Shown: positions 17,894 to 26,823 of the stretch, piece by piece | Layout of the letters: every line of letters starts with the position of its first letter | Numbering within the stretch: the stretch's first letter is position 1 | Origin: Vicingus serpentipes | GTDB taxonomy: Bacteria > Bacteroidota > Bacteroidia > Flavobacteriales_E > Vicingaceae | Assembly: GCF_007993035.1 (NCBI RefSeq) | Contig: NZ_VOOS01000001.1 | Span: forward strand, 124,001 to 188,000 | DNA length: 64,000 nucleotides | Direction: 5' to 3' | The notes under the pieces: generated by a model | What the model was told of the DNA's origin: nothing | Databases searched by the model: none | The model's input: only the letters and a program-made list of their open reading frames with translations | Translations under genes and position numbers: made by a program

Positions 17894-20428
17894 TTATTCT
17901 TTTATGATTTTTCCACTAAACTTATTTTGTTTACCAACTACTGCGACAAAATAAATTCCCGAATTGACATTTAAATCATTTAAAGAAAACTTATTGTTTC
18001 CCGAATTTATAATTGTTTTTTGCTGTGATATTAACCTACCAGTACTACTATATAAATAAATAATAACTTCTTCATTTGAGGAACTACTTATTATCATATC
18101 TAATTTATTATCTGTTAAATGTAGATTACTTACATCGAAAGAATTTTTAAAACAATTAGATGCAATTATTCTATGATAATGTTCTTTGCCATCAAAATCA
18201 ACTTGTTTTAACCTATAGTAAGAAGTATTTTCATTAATTAATTTATCAGTAAAAGTGTAGGTGTTTGTAATGTTTGAATTACCTTTTCCACTTATTCGCC
18301 CTATTTCATAGAACTCAAAATTTTCATCACTTTTTTCTAAAGCAAAATAATCATTATTGGTCTCTGTTTCTGTTACCCAGTTTAGTATTGTGTTATTTCC
18401 ATCACATAAAGAAGTAAAACTAACTAGATTAACAGGTAAAACAGGCGAACAATCCAAGGTTGCTCCATTTGTTAAATTCCAATGCAATTCAAAACCAACT
18501 GAATTTACATCCCAGTTATCTAACATCAATACATAAATTTCTCCTGCTTGAGCATTTATTGGTTTTAAAAAACCATCTCCATCTGCACCACAACACCCTG
18601 CGTACTCGCCATTTTGCTCTATTGTATCGGTTTCAGCAGCAAGCAATCCTGTATTTCCATTGCCATACAATTGAGACGATGAACATCTTAATGTAGGGTC
18701 ATTATTAAAAGCTGGACATTCTAATGAAGCATAAGGACCCCATACTGCCCAATCGTAATCGGTAGGAGAATCAGGAATAATTTCAAAAGCAATAGTACCT
18801 GATGTTGCTGGAGAGAAAGCATACCAGGTAGATTGATTTTCTCCATCAGCAATACAATAATTCCATGGATCTGGAAGTTCATGATACCCTGAACTATTTA
18901 CCCCTCCAAATAAATTTTCGTCTCCACAAACTACTATTGCTCCTTGACAATCTTCTGGATTAGTAGTTGGAACTATAGCGGAAGGTGTTCCAGAACAAGT
19001 TACTGTTCCTTCCCAACCCGATCTGACTGTTGCACCATCAGAATAAAATCGAAATGACAAGCATCCTGAAGAATTTGAGGATGTTGCTTTTACGTTTCCT
19101 GATAATGCTCCGTTTCCATCATAAACTCCCAATAAAGGAGCGTGAGCGTCATAACCATCAAAAACATAAAAATAATCAAAACTCCCCTCCGTATTAAAAC
19201 TTGTAAAATTTACATTAACATATTGACCTGGTGTTGAAGGACAAATGGTTATTAACCCATTTTGATCATTTCCATAATTATTTGTATTACCCGGATCTCT
19301 ATAAGTATAGCTACCTCCACATTGAATAGTAGTTGAACTAGTACCAGATGATGGATGTATAATGTCAGGACAAGAAAATGTAATTGAAGATGTAGTTGAA
19401 TAAGAGGTACATCCATTGGTTACCGCTGCTCTAAAAAGAGCTGTTGTATTTGTTGAATACACAAATGGATCTGTTGTTGCTCCGGCAATATTTGTCCAAG
19501 TAGTTCCACCATCGGTAGATTGTTGCCATTGAATAGTTCCAGCACCCTCTCCAGCTAATGATAGTGAAGTGCTAACTGTTCCACAAGAGGTTGTAACAGA
19601 TGAAGACGAAGTACCTGCTACTGTAGCACATGGAGAAAAACAAGTTACATTTGCAGACCAACCTGCTGCAGTAGTACTGTTATCCGATAAGAATACAAAA
19701 GTAAGAGAACCATCTGGAGCAGTTGATGTTATAGTCCCGGGACTTCCTCCTCCTCTCCAAGAACCCACAGGACAAGTTGTTGGATTGGATCCAACCCCTA
19801 ATCCTGATGAAATTAATGTAGCCGCAGTGCTATTTCCATCATAAATCATCATCCCATCATAATTATTCTCAGTTGAAAACGCAGTAAAAGCAACTCTAAC
19901 TTTCTCGCCAGGATTTGATGGGAAAAATTTCCAAATCATAGTTTGATTATTTCCATAGTCACTTCCGCCATTTAAATCTGTAAAAGTTGTACTACAAGAT
20001 ATAGTAATAACAGATCTCCCAATTGTAGATCTTCTACTATTTGAAGCTGTTCCACAAGCGGCATTAGTATTATAATGAACGTAATGATTACCTGCAACAG
20101 CTGCAGTCCATTCTAATGGAGCAAGACCATTTGCAACAACAGCCCCTCCAGAACTTCCTGAACGAACTGTAATATAAGCCCTTGCTCCACCGGTATTATT
20201 ATAAGAAGATATATATGTTGCACCTGCGACAACTCCTGTTATTGTACTGTACTCACTCTGCCATTGATCTGTTACTATTGATGTTACGACGCTAGCACCA
20301 GGAGCAGAGACACTTCCATAGGAAGAACCATTATTACACTGAGCTTTTAATTCATTCATACAAATAGAAATTAAAAGAAACCCTAAAGCGGAAGTGATAA
20401 TTTTAAATTGAGTATAAAATCTATTCAT
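17894..20428 (-). CDS. T9SS-exported CUB-domain protein
   Basis: The 844-residue protein starts with a signal peptide (cleavage about residue 30, ELKAQ). It contains two CUB-like domains with paired cysteines, TFxDxNG/GxxYGNNQ starts and NYDGMMIYDG or FDYFYVFDG cores (about 145-265 and 370-480). Ser/Thr/Gly-rich linkers separate them, and an Ig-like WQQSTDGGTTW segment lies between. A second Cys-rich region spans about 490-665. The C-terminus (about 770-844) is a type A T9SS sorting domain ending SGIYFVAVVGKQ...GKIIKE. It is therefore secreted through the outer membrane and anchored or released at the surface. Ligand or enzymatic role is unknown. It is monocistronic. Confidence 0.88.
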   Translation of the reverse strand: MNRFYTQFKIITSALGFLLISICMNELKAQCNNGSSYGSVSAPGASVVTSIVTDQWQSEYSTITGVVAGATYISSYNNTGGARAYITVRSGSSGGAVVANGLAPLEWTAAVAGNHYVHYNTNAACGTASNSRRSTIGRSVITISCSTTFTDLNGGSDYGNNQTMIWKFFPSNPGEKVRVAFTAFSTENNYDGMMIYDGNSTAATLISSGLGVGSNPTTCPVGSWRGGGSPGTITSTAPDGSLTFVFLSDNSTTAAGWSANVTCFSPCATVAGTSSSSVTTSCGTVSTSLSLAGEGAGTIQWQQSTDGGTTWTNIAGATTDPFVYSTNTTALFRAAVTNGCTSYSTTSSITFSCPDIIHPSSGTSSTTIQCGGSYTYRDPGNTNNYGNDQNGLITICPSTPGQYVNVNFTSFNTEGSFDYFYVFDGYDAHAPLLGVYDGNGALSGNVKATSSNSSGCLSFRFYSDGATVRSGWEGTVTCSGTPSAIVPTTNPEDCQGAIVVCGDENLFGGVNSSGYHELPDPWNYCIADGENQSTWYAFSPATSGTIAFEIIPDSPTDYDWAVWGPYASLECPAFNNDPTLRCSSSQLYGNGNTGLLAAETDTIEQNGEYAGCCGADGDGFLKPINAQAGEIYVLMLDNWDVNSVGFELHWNLTNGATLDCSPVLPVNLVSFTSLCDGNNTILNWVTETETNNDYFALEKSDENFEFYEIGRISGKGNSNITNTYTFTDKLINENTSYYRLKQVDFDGKEHYHRIIASNCFKNSFDVSNLHLTDNKLDMIISSSSNEEVIIYLYSSTGRLISQQKTIINSGNNKFSLNDLNVNSGIYFVAVVGKQNKFSGKIIKE

Positions 20429-20524
20429 CGATTAAAAACATTAATTAATAGGCTGTATTAGCAAATTAAACGTTTTCAAATCAAAAAGGATGCTTGATGT
20501 TATTTTTTGACGATAATTACATAT

Positions 20525-20947
20525 TTATGTTATTTTTTCAAAAATTATTTTCTTTCCAAATCCTAGAGTATTATCTGTCATTTTAATAAAATTCAATTCA
20601 ACCCCCCAAACTAGAGATGGCTTAGCTTTTGCAAATGGAAATTTATTGTAATAAACATCATAAAAGCGCTTTTGTCGTTCTCCTTCAGGATTAATAAAAT
20701 TACCTGTAAACTGTAATCCTTTTATTTTTGCTACAGAAGTTACTTCAGTATTTATAGTGCCTGCAACAATGTTATTCTTAAGAGCTTCACTTATATGACG
20801 AGTACTGTCATCCGATAAGAATATTAATATATTTTTTTCTTCATCAAATACATAAAAACAATTTGCACAATATGGCACATTATTAACTGATGTTGCTATT
20901 GTCATTACTTTATTTTCTAAGATATATTCACTTATTTTTTTATCCAT
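20525..20947 (-). CDS. YhbP-like (UPF0306) flavin-fold protein
   Basis: The 140-residue protein resembles the UPF0306/YhbP branch of the pyridoxamine-phosphate-oxidase-like split barrel. Matching segments are MTIATSVNNVPYCANCFYVFD, TRHISEALKN, AGTINTEVTSVAKIKGLQF and the near-invariant KMTDNTLGFGKK at the C-terminus. A bound flavin is plausible but not demonstrated for the family. It is divergently transcribed from tryptophanase across a 278-base spacer that contains nothing I can name except AT-rich promoter sequence. Confidence 0.85.
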   Translation of the reverse strand: MDKKISEYILENKVMTIATSVNNVPYCANCFYVFDEEKNILIFLSDDSTRHISEALKNNIVAGTINTEVTSVAKIKGLQFTGNFINPEGERQKRFYDVYYNKFPFAKAKPSLVWGVELNFIKMTDNTLGFGKKIIFEKIT

Positions 20948-21225
20948 GATTTAACGTATTACACCTTCAAAATTGAACTTAATATTTTCATTAAAAAAAT
21001 ATAATGAACTGATTTTAATCATAAATTAAGCAGGGTAATTTTCTCATTTTTGAGGAGTGATTCAAGAACATAAATATTACACCCAATCTAGGATTAAAGC
21101 ACTAAACTACCTCCGTAATATTAAGCGTAGAGATAATTTTTGATGTAACTGAACAGTTGAAATTTCAATTATTCAACAAATACATTTTTCAAATTAACAT
21201 TATATCAAATTTTTCAATTAAAAAA

Positions 21226-22602
21226 ATGAAACACAAAACGATAATCGAACCGTTTAAAATTAAATCGGTTGAACCAATATATGTTACAACAGAACAACAA
21301 CGAAAAGAATATTTAAAAGCAGCAAAAAACAATCCTTTCTTATTAAAATCAGATCAGGTAATTATCGATTTTTTAACTGATAGTGGTACTTCTGCTATGA
21401 GTGCAGAACAATGGGCAGGAATTATGCGGGGAGATGAATCTTATGCAGGTTCTAAATCTTGGGAACGAATGGAGAATGCTGTAAAGCATTTAACAGGTAT
21501 GGAATTTATTTTACCTACTCATCAAGGAAGAGCTGCTGAGCGTATTATTTATGGTCATTTAGGTGGTTCTGGAAAAACTTTTATCAGTAACACTCATTTT
21601 GATACCACAAGAGCAAATATAGAATTTTCTGGTGCTGAAGCATTAGATATTGCGATTTCTGAATCAAACGATCCATCATTAATCCATCCTTTTAAAGGAA
21701 ATATTGATATTGGTAGATTAGAAAATCTAATAAATGAAAAAGGAGCAGAAAACATAGGCGCTGTTATTCTTACTGTAACAAATAATAGTGGAGGTGGCCA
21801 ACCAGTTAGCATGAAAAACACTAGAGAAGTCAGTACTATTTGTAAAAAAAATAATATTTTACTTTTACTTGATTGCTGTAGAGTTGCAGAGAATGCATAT
21901 TTTATTAAGCACCGCGAAGAAGGTTTTGAAGATAAAACATATGAAGAAATTGCTCAAGAAATGTTTGCCTTAACAGATGGCGCTGCAATGAGCTCTAAAA
22001 AAGATGCCTTGGTAAATATGGGTGGGTTTTTAGCACTTAGAAATAAAGAACTTGCAGAAGCTTGCACTATGCTTTTAATTATCACTGAAGGTTTTGCTAC
22101 TTATGGAGGCTTATCTGGAAGAGATATGGAAGCTTTAGCAATTGGTTTAAAAGAAGTTTTTGATCCCAGTTATTTAGAATACAGGATAAAAAGCACAGCT
22201 TATTTAGGTGAGCACCTACATAAAATGGGTGTTCCGGTTATGATGCCTATTGGGGGTCACGCTGTTTATATTGATGCAAAAAAATTGTATTCTCACATAC
22301 CAGTAAATCAATACCCAGGACAGGCATTAGCTTGTGAATTATACAAAATGGCTGGTATTAGAACTGTAGAAATTGGCTCTGTAATGTTTGGCAAATACGA
22401 CGAAAATGGAAAATTAATTCCAGCACCAATGGAATTAGTTCGTTTGGCTATTCCTCGTAGAGTTTATACGCAAAGTCATATTGAATATGTAATTGAAACT
22501 TTTGACGAAATTTTAAAAACAAAAGACCAGATAAAAGGATATAAAATAACTAAAGAACCTAAGTTTTTAAGACATTTTACAGCTCACTTTGAAGAAATAT
22601 AA
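21226..22602 (+). CDS. tnaA: Tryptophanase (L-tryptophan indole-lyase)
   Basis: A PLP beta-eliminating lyase of 458 residues from the ATG at 21226. An in-frame TTG at 21157 would add 23 residues without homology, so I reject it. The K258-K259 pair lies in MSSKKDALVNMGG, where the second Lys should form the Schiff base. Tyrosine phenol-lyase and tryptophanase are close relatives. The position of the phenol-binding Arg of TPL (SMERG) here reads TVEIG with Ile383, as in E. coli TnaA (AVEIGS), so tryptophanase is favoured. It would convert Trp to indole, pyruvate and ammonia. No TnaC-like leader peptide with Trp is visible upstream. A strong terminator follows. Confidence 0.88.
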   Translation: MKHKTIIEPFKIKSVEPIYVTTEQQRKEYLKAAKNNPFLLKSDQVIIDFLTDSGTSAMSAEQWAGIMRGDESYAGSKSWERMENAVKHLTGMEFILPTHQGRAAERIIYGHLGGSGKTFISNTHFDTTRANIEFSGAEALDIAISESNDPSLIHPFKGNIDIGRLENLINEKGAENIGAVILTVTNNSGGGQPVSMKNTREVSTICKKNNILLLLDCCRVAENAYFIKHREEGFEDKTYEEIAQEMFALTDGAAMSSKKDALVNMGGFLALRNKELAEACTMLLIITEGFATYGGLSGRDMEALAIGLKEVFDPSYLEYRIKSTAYLGEHLHKMGVPVMMPIGGHAVYIDAKKLYSHIPVNQYPGQALACELYKMAGIRTVEIGSVMFGKYDENGKLIPAPMELVRLAIPRRVYTQSHIEYVIETFDEILKTKDQIKGYKITKEPKFLRHFTAHFEEI

Positions 22603-22617
22603 AAGGCTAAAGAAATT

Positions 22618-22658
22618 AAAAAGATAAAGGAGTTCTAATAGAACTCCTTTATCTTTTT
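22618..22658 (+). terminator. Terminator of tnaA
   Basis: A perfect 18-base stem (AAAAAGATAAAGGAGTTC and its complement) with loop TAATA ends in a T-run directly downstream of tnaA. Confidence 0.92.
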
Positions 22659-22721
22659 ATATCACAAATTAAAACATCATAATTTCTACATTGTTAATTC
22701 ATCAATCCTAATTATTTCCAT

Positions 22722-22729
22722 TAACTTTG
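22722..22729 (+). promoter_or_regulatory. -7 promoter element (TAACTTTG) of thrS operon
   Basis: TAACTTTG fits TAnnTTTG and lies 22 bases before the thrS ATG, giving a short leader with no room for a T-box or hairpin operator. Confidence 0.55.
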
Positions 22730-22751
22730 CAATTCTAAAATTTTAAGTAAA

Positions 22752-24692
22752 ATGATAAAAATAACATTACCTGACGGCGCTGTAAAAGAACTTCCTAAAG
22801 GAAGCTCAGCAATGGATGTGGCAATTAGCATAAGCGAAGGCTTTGCAAGAAACGTAATTTCGGCAAAAGTAAATGACAAAACCGTAGAAGTTACCACACC
22901 TATTACCTCAGATGCTAATGTTACTCTTTATACATTCGATAACGAAGAAGGTAAAAAAGCTTTTTGGCACTCTTCAGCTCACATTTTAGCACAAGCTTTA
23001 GAAAAATTATATCCTGGAATTAAATTAACTATTGGACCTGCAATCGAAAATGGTTTTTACTATGATGTTGATTGTGGTAAACATACTATTCATGAATCTG
23101 ATTTTAAAAAAATTGAAGACAAGTTTTTAGAATTAGCTCGTGAAAAAGCTGATTTTAGTTTACGTGAAGTTTCTAAAGCAGATGCTCTAGAAAAATATAA
23201 ATCAGAAGGTAATGAGTATAAAGTTGAGTTAATTGAAAACTTAAACGATGGCGAAATTACTTTTTGTGACCATTCAGATTTTACTGATTTATGTAGGGGT
23301 GGACACATTCCAAACACAGGAATTGTAAAAGCTGTAAAAATAATGAATGTTGCAGGAGCTTACTGGAGAGCAGACCAAAACAATGCTCAGCTGGTTCGTG
23401 TTTATGGAATATCATTCCCTAAACAAAAAATGCTAACTGAATATCTAGAATTATTAGAGCAAGCCAAACAACGCGATCACAGAAAATTAGGTAAAGAATT
23501 AGAATTGTTTGCTTTTTCTGATAATGTAGGACAAGGGTTACCTTTATGGTTACCTAAAGGAGCTATGCTTCGTGAGCGTTTAGAAAGCTTTTTGAAAAAA
23601 GCACAACTAAAAGCAGGATACTTACCTGTTGTAACACCTCATATTGGTCATAAAAACCTTTACATCACTTCTGGTCATTACGAGAAATATGGTGCAGATT
23701 CGTTTCAACCAATTTTAACTCCACACGAAGGTGAAGAGTTTTTATTAAAACCAATGAACTGTCCTCACCATTGTGAAATTTACAAAACATCTCCTCGTTC
23801 TTATAAAGATTTACCTATTCGTTTTGCTGAATTTGGTACTGTATACCGCTACGAACAAAGTGGAGAGTTACACGGTTTAACTCGTGTTAGAAGTTTTACT
23901 CAAGATGATGCGCACTTATTTTGTCGTCCAGATCAAGTTGAAGAAGAATTCATGAAAGTAATAGATTTGGTGCTTTATGTTTTTGGAGCTTTAGGTTTTG
24001 AAGATTTTACTGCTCAAATTTCTTTACGTGACCCTGACAATAAAGAAAAATACATTGGCTCTGATGAAAATTGGGAAAAAGCAGAACAAGCAATTATAAA
24101 TACAGCCAAAGCTAAAGGTTTAAAAACTGTTGTAGAAACTGGTGAAGCAGCTTTCTATGGTCCTAAATTAGACTTTATGGTTAAAGATGCTTTAGGAAGA
24201 AGTTGGCAATTAGGTACAATTCAAGTAGATTACAACTTACCTGAGCGTTTTGAACTAGAATACAAAGGCAGTGATAATGAGATGCATAGACCTGTTATGA
24301 TTCATCGTGCACCATTTGGATCTATGGAGCGTTTTGTAGCTGTTTTAATTGAACATTGTGGCGGAAATTTCCCTCTTTGGTTAACTCCAGAACAAGTAGC
24401 AATTTTGCCAGTAAGTGAAAAGTACAATGAAAATGCCCAAAATATTTTAAAATTGCTAAATAATTACGATATTCGCGGCTTCGTAGACGAAAGAAACGAA
24501 AAAGTTGGCAGAAAGATTAGAGATGCAGAAGTTGGTAAAGTACCGTTTATGTTGATTATCGGAGAGAAAGAAGCCGAAACCAATGTTGTTTCGGTAAGAA
24601 AACATGGCGAGGGAGATATAGGAGAATTTAGTATTGAAGAGTTTGCCAATATTATAAACGACGAAGTAAAAAAAGATTTAAATAATAACTAA
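22752..24692 (+). CDS. thrS: Threonyl-tRNA synthetase
   Basis: A 646-residue class II synthetase of full length. It has an N-terminal TGS domain (residues 1-62), the HxxxH editing domain with [11 protein letters not shown] and the C-x-x-x-H signature in [11 protein letters not shown], and the catalytic core with MNCPHHC zinc ligand and VYRYEQSGE motif 2. Motif 3 lies around [18 protein letters not shown], and a C-terminal anticodon-binding domain completes the protein. It charges tRNA-Thr and edits mis-attached serine. It heads the classical thrS-infC-rpmI-rplT operon. Confidence 0.98.
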   Translation: MIKITLPDGAVKELPKGSSAMDVAISISEGFARNVISAKVNDKTVEVTTPITSDANVTLYTFDNEEGKKAFWHSSAHILAQALEKLYPGIKLTIGPAIENGFYYDVDCGKHTIHESDFKKIEDKFLELAREKADFSLREVSKADALEKYKSEGNEYKVELIENLNDGEITFCDHSDFTDLCRGGHIPNTGIVKAVKIMNVAGAYWRADQNNAQLVRVYGISFPKQKMLTEYLELLEQAKQRDHRKLGKELELFAFSDNVGQGLPLWLPKGAMLRERLESFLKKAQLKAGYLPVVTPHIGHKNLYITSGHYEKYGADSFQPILTPHEGEEFLLKPMNCPHHCEIYKTSPRSYKDLPIRFAEFGTVYRYEQSGELHGLTRVRSFTQDDAHLFCRPDQVEEEFMKVIDLVLYVFGALGFEDFTAQISLRDPDNKEKYIGSDENWEKAEQAIINTAKAKGLKTVVETGEAAFYGPKLDFMVKDALGRSWQLGTIQVDYNLPERFELEYKGSDNEMHRPVMIHRAPFGSMERFVAVLIEHCGGNFPLWLTPEQVAILPVSEKYNENAQNILKLLNNYDIRGFVDERNEKVGRKIRDAEVGKVPFMLIIGEKEAETNVVSVRKHGEGDIGEFSIEEFANIINDEVKKDLNNN

Positions 24693-24700
24693 TTAATTAT

Positions 24701-24717
24701 AGGAGGATTTAGTCATA
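24701..24717 (+). promoter_or_regulatory. Shine-Dalgarno and ATA start of infC
   Basis: AGGAGG (24701-24706) lies 8 bases before ATA (24715-24717). An in-frame TAG at 24700-24702 blocks any earlier start, and no ATG, GTG or TTG is present between it and the conserved IF3 N-terminus. A strong Shine-Dalgarno is unusual among genes here, most of which have A-rich upstream sequence. Confidence 0.8.
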
Positions 24718-25272
24718 GCTAAGAGATTTCAAAATAGAGGAAAATTCGTAAAGAAAGAAGATTTACACAAAATCAACGACCGTATTACAGCAAGAGAAGT
24801 AAGAGTAATTGCTGACGATGTTGAACCTGCAGTTTATTCACTTGCAGATGCTTTAGCACTTGCAGAAAGCAAAGAACTCGATTTAGTTGAAATTTCTCCT
24901 AATGCTGTACCTCCCGTATGTAAGATTATTGATTATAAGAAATTCTTATACGATCAAAAAAAGAAACAAAAAGAAATTAAAGCAAAAGCTCAAAAAATGG
25001 TGGTTAAAGAAATTCGTTTCGGACCAAACACTGATGAGCATGATTTTGATTTTAAGGTGAAGCATGCTGAGAACTTTATTAAAGAAGGTTCTAAAGTGAA
25101 AGCTTTCGTATTTTTTAAAGGACGTACAATTGTTTTTAAAGAAAGAGGAGAAATTCTTTTATTAAAAATGGCTCAAGCCTTAGAAGATATAGCAACAGTT
25201 GAATCTTTACCAAAATTAGAGGGCAAAAAAATGATTATGTTTTTAGCTCCTAAAAAAGTAAACAAAAAGTAA
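24715..25272 (+). CDS. infC: Translation initiation factor IF-3
   Basis: Read from the ATA at 24715 the protein is 185 residues, the normal IF3 length. It starts with [10 protein letters not shown] after the initiator and has the IF3 N-domain ([30 protein letters not shown]), the helical linker rich in Lys, and the C-domain ([24 protein letters not shown]). The first in-frame ATG (24997) would delete the whole N-domain, so it cannot be the true start. IF3 discriminates against non-standard start codons, and E. coli infC uses AUU for autorepression. The ATA here suggests the same feedback logic. Confidence 0.93.
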   Translation: MAKRFQNRGKFVKKEDLHKINDRITAREVRVIADDVEPAVYSLADALALAESKELDLVEISPNAVPPVCKIIDYKKFLYDQKKKQKEIKAKAQKMVVKEIRFGPNTDEHDFDFKVKHAENFIKEGSKVKAFVFFKGRTIVFKERGEILLLKMAQALEDIATVESLPKLEGKKMIMFLAPKKVNKK

Positions 25273-25294
25273 TTAACAATTAAATAATAATAGT

Positions 25295-25489
25295 ATGCCT
25301 AAAATGAAAACTGGTTCTAGCGCTAAGAAAAGATTCCGATTAACTGGAACCGGAAAAATTAAAAGAAAACATGCTTTTAAAAGTCACATCTTAACTAAGA
25401 AAACGACTAAACAAAAGCGTAATTTGACTAAAATGGGTCTTGTAGATTCTACAGACGAAAAAAGCATCAAATTACAATTAGGAATCTAA
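25295..25489 (+). CDS. rpmI: Ribosomal protein bL35
   Basis: The 64-residue basic protein starts [20 protein letters not shown], the standard bL35 opening, and continues [13 protein letters not shown]. It is part of the 50S subunit. It follows infC by 22 bases in the conserved operon order. Confidence 0.97.
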   Translation: MPKMKTGSSAKKRFRLTGTGKIKRKHAFKSHILTKKTTKQKRNLTKMGLVDSTDEKSIKLQLGI

Positions 25490-25603
25490 TTCCTTTTTAT
25501 TGTTTTCAATAAATCGGTTATCGTAAATTAAAAAAAGTATTAAACCAGGTAATTAGTATAAAGACTCAATAAGAGCACTAACTATCAAAAAACGTTAAAA
25601 ATT

Positions 25604-25951
25604 ATGCCTAGATCGGTAAACGCAGTAGCGGCAAGAGCAAGAAGAAAAAAAGTAATGAAGCAAGCCAAAGGTTTCTTTGGCAGAAGAAAAAATGTTTGGA
25701 CAGTAGCAAAAAATGCTGTTGAAAAAGCAGGTGTATATGCATACATTGGTAGAAAGCAAAAGAAAAGAAACTTCAGAGCTTTATGGATTCAAAGAATTAA
25801 TGCAGGTGCAAGATTGCACGGTATGTCTTATTCTAAATTTATGGGTGAATTAGCAAAAAAAGATATTCAATTGAATAGAAAAGTTTTAGCTGATTTAGCA
25901 ATGAACCACCCAGAAGCTTTTAAAGCTGTAGTTGATTCAATCAAAAAATAA
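25604..25951 (+). CDS. rplT: Ribosomal protein bL20
   Basis: The 115-residue protein has typical bL20 segments: [27 protein letters not shown], and [16 protein letters not shown]-like [15 protein letters not shown]. It binds 23S rRNA early in 50S assembly and, in other bacteria, represses its own operon. The 114-base spacer after rpmI is longer than the other gaps of the operon and could hold a control site, though I see no convincing pseudoknot. A terminator follows. Confidence 0.97.
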   Translation: MPRSVNAVAARARRKKVMKQAKGFFGRRKNVWTVAKNAVEKAGVYAYIGRKQKKRNFRALWIQRINAGARLHGMSYSKFMGELAKKDIQLNRKVLADLAMNHPEAFKAVVDSIKK

Positions 25952-25971
25952 ATCAACACCATAATATATTT

Positions 25972-25999
25972 AAAGGGAGCTTTTTGCTCCCTTTTTTTT
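25972..25999 (+). terminator. Terminator of thrS-rplT operon
   Basis: Stem AAAGGGAGC/GCTCCCTTT with loop TTTTT, followed by a long T-run. Confidence 0.93.
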
Positions 26000-26025
26000 T
26001 GTTTTAAACTTTTAGGTTAAAACGT

Positions 26026-26033
26026 TACATTTG
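26026..26033 (+). promoter_or_regulatory. -7 promoter element (TACATTTG) of cdaA
   Basis: TACATTTG fits TAnnTTTG and ends four bases before the ATG at 26038. Transcription should start at the start codon, giving a leaderless mRNA. The preceding operon is closed by a strong terminator, so this promoter is needed. Confidence 0.65.
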
Positions 26034-26037
26034 ATAA

Positions 26038-26823
26038 ATGCTAAACAATCTACTTTTCATAACCATACGTTGGCTCGATATAGTTGATATATTGCTTGTA
26101 TCAATAATCATGTATCAGCTTTATAAACTGGTAAAAGGTACTGTTGCCATAAAAATATTCTTAGGAATCTTAGCTATTTACCTATTTTGGAAAATTGCCG
26201 CAGCATTAAAAATGGAACTACTTAGCGAAATTTTAGGTCAATTTATAGGTGTTGGTGTTATTGCCTTAATAGTCGTTTTTCAACAAGAAATTAGAAGGTT
26301 TTTACTATTGATTGGAAATAATAGAATATTTTCATCTAAAAATGGAAAACTATTTAAACTTCTACAAGTAAACAAAGACGAAAAACCGAAGTTAAACACC
26401 ACTCAATTAATAAACGCATCCAGAAATTTAGCAAGATCGAAAACAGGAGCATTAATTATTCTTGATTTGCACTCTGAACTAAAACTTTATACCGTTTCGG
26501 GAGAAAAAATAAATGCAAAAATTTCATCTTCTTTATTAGAAAACATATTTTTTAAAAATAGCCCTTTACATGATGGTGGGGTTATTATTCAAAATAATGA
26601 GATTAAAGCTGCTAGGTGTATTTTACCTGTTTCAGAAAATCAATCTTTTCCAAATCATTTTGGGTTAAGACATCGTTCGGCTGCTGGTATTACTGAAGTT
26701 TCACAAGCAATTGCTATAATAATTTCCGAGGAAACTGGAAAAATATCATTCAGTAAGCAAGGAGAAATAAAACACAATATTTCTATTGACGATTTAGAAA
26801 AAAATATTTTAGCTGAACTGTGA
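26038..26823 (+). CDS. cdaA: Diadenylate cyclase (CdaA type)
   Basis: The 261-residue protein has about three N-terminal membrane helices (residues 10-85) followed by a DisA_N/DAC catalytic domain. The metal/ATP motif D179-G-G (LHDGGVIIQ) and R211-H-R (GLRHRSAAGI) are both intact. It should make cyclic di-AMP from ATP at the inner membrane. The two helicase-like domains of DisA are absent, which fixes the CdaA type. The next gene starts at a GTG overlapping the stop by 4 bases, so it is translationally coupled to a transporter. Confidence 0.95.
   Translation: MLNNLLFITIRWLDIVDILLVSIIMYQLYKLVKGTVAIKIFLGILAIYLFWKIAAALKMELLSEILGQFIGVGVIALIVVFQQEIRRFLLLIGNNRIFSSKNGKLFKLLQVNKDEKPKLNTTQLINASRNLARSKTGALIILDLHSELKLYTVSGEKINAKISSSLLENIFFKNSPLHDGGVIIQNNEIKAARCILPVSENQSFPNHFGLRHRSAAGITEVSQAIAIIISEETGKISFSKQGEIKHNISIDDLEKNILAEL

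Noticed and set aside
19569-19844. Open frame on the plus strand inside the CUB protein gene
   Set aside because: It is antisense to a well-supported secreted protein with clear domains; its composition is that of a shadow frame.
20948-21225. Possible TnaC-like leader peptide before tryptophanase
   Set aside because: No TGG codon and no convincing short frame with its own site. The in-frame TTG extension at 21157 is not homologous to the enzyme.
24997-25272. 91-residue frame starting at ATG 24997 as a separate gene
   Set aside because: It is the C-terminal half of IF3; the true start is the ATA at 24715 with its Shine-Dalgarno.
25490-25603. Possible L20 autoregulatory pseudoknot between rpmI and rplT
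   Set aside because: The spacer is longer than its neighbours, but I could not find paired segments that convincingly mimic the L20 rRNA site.
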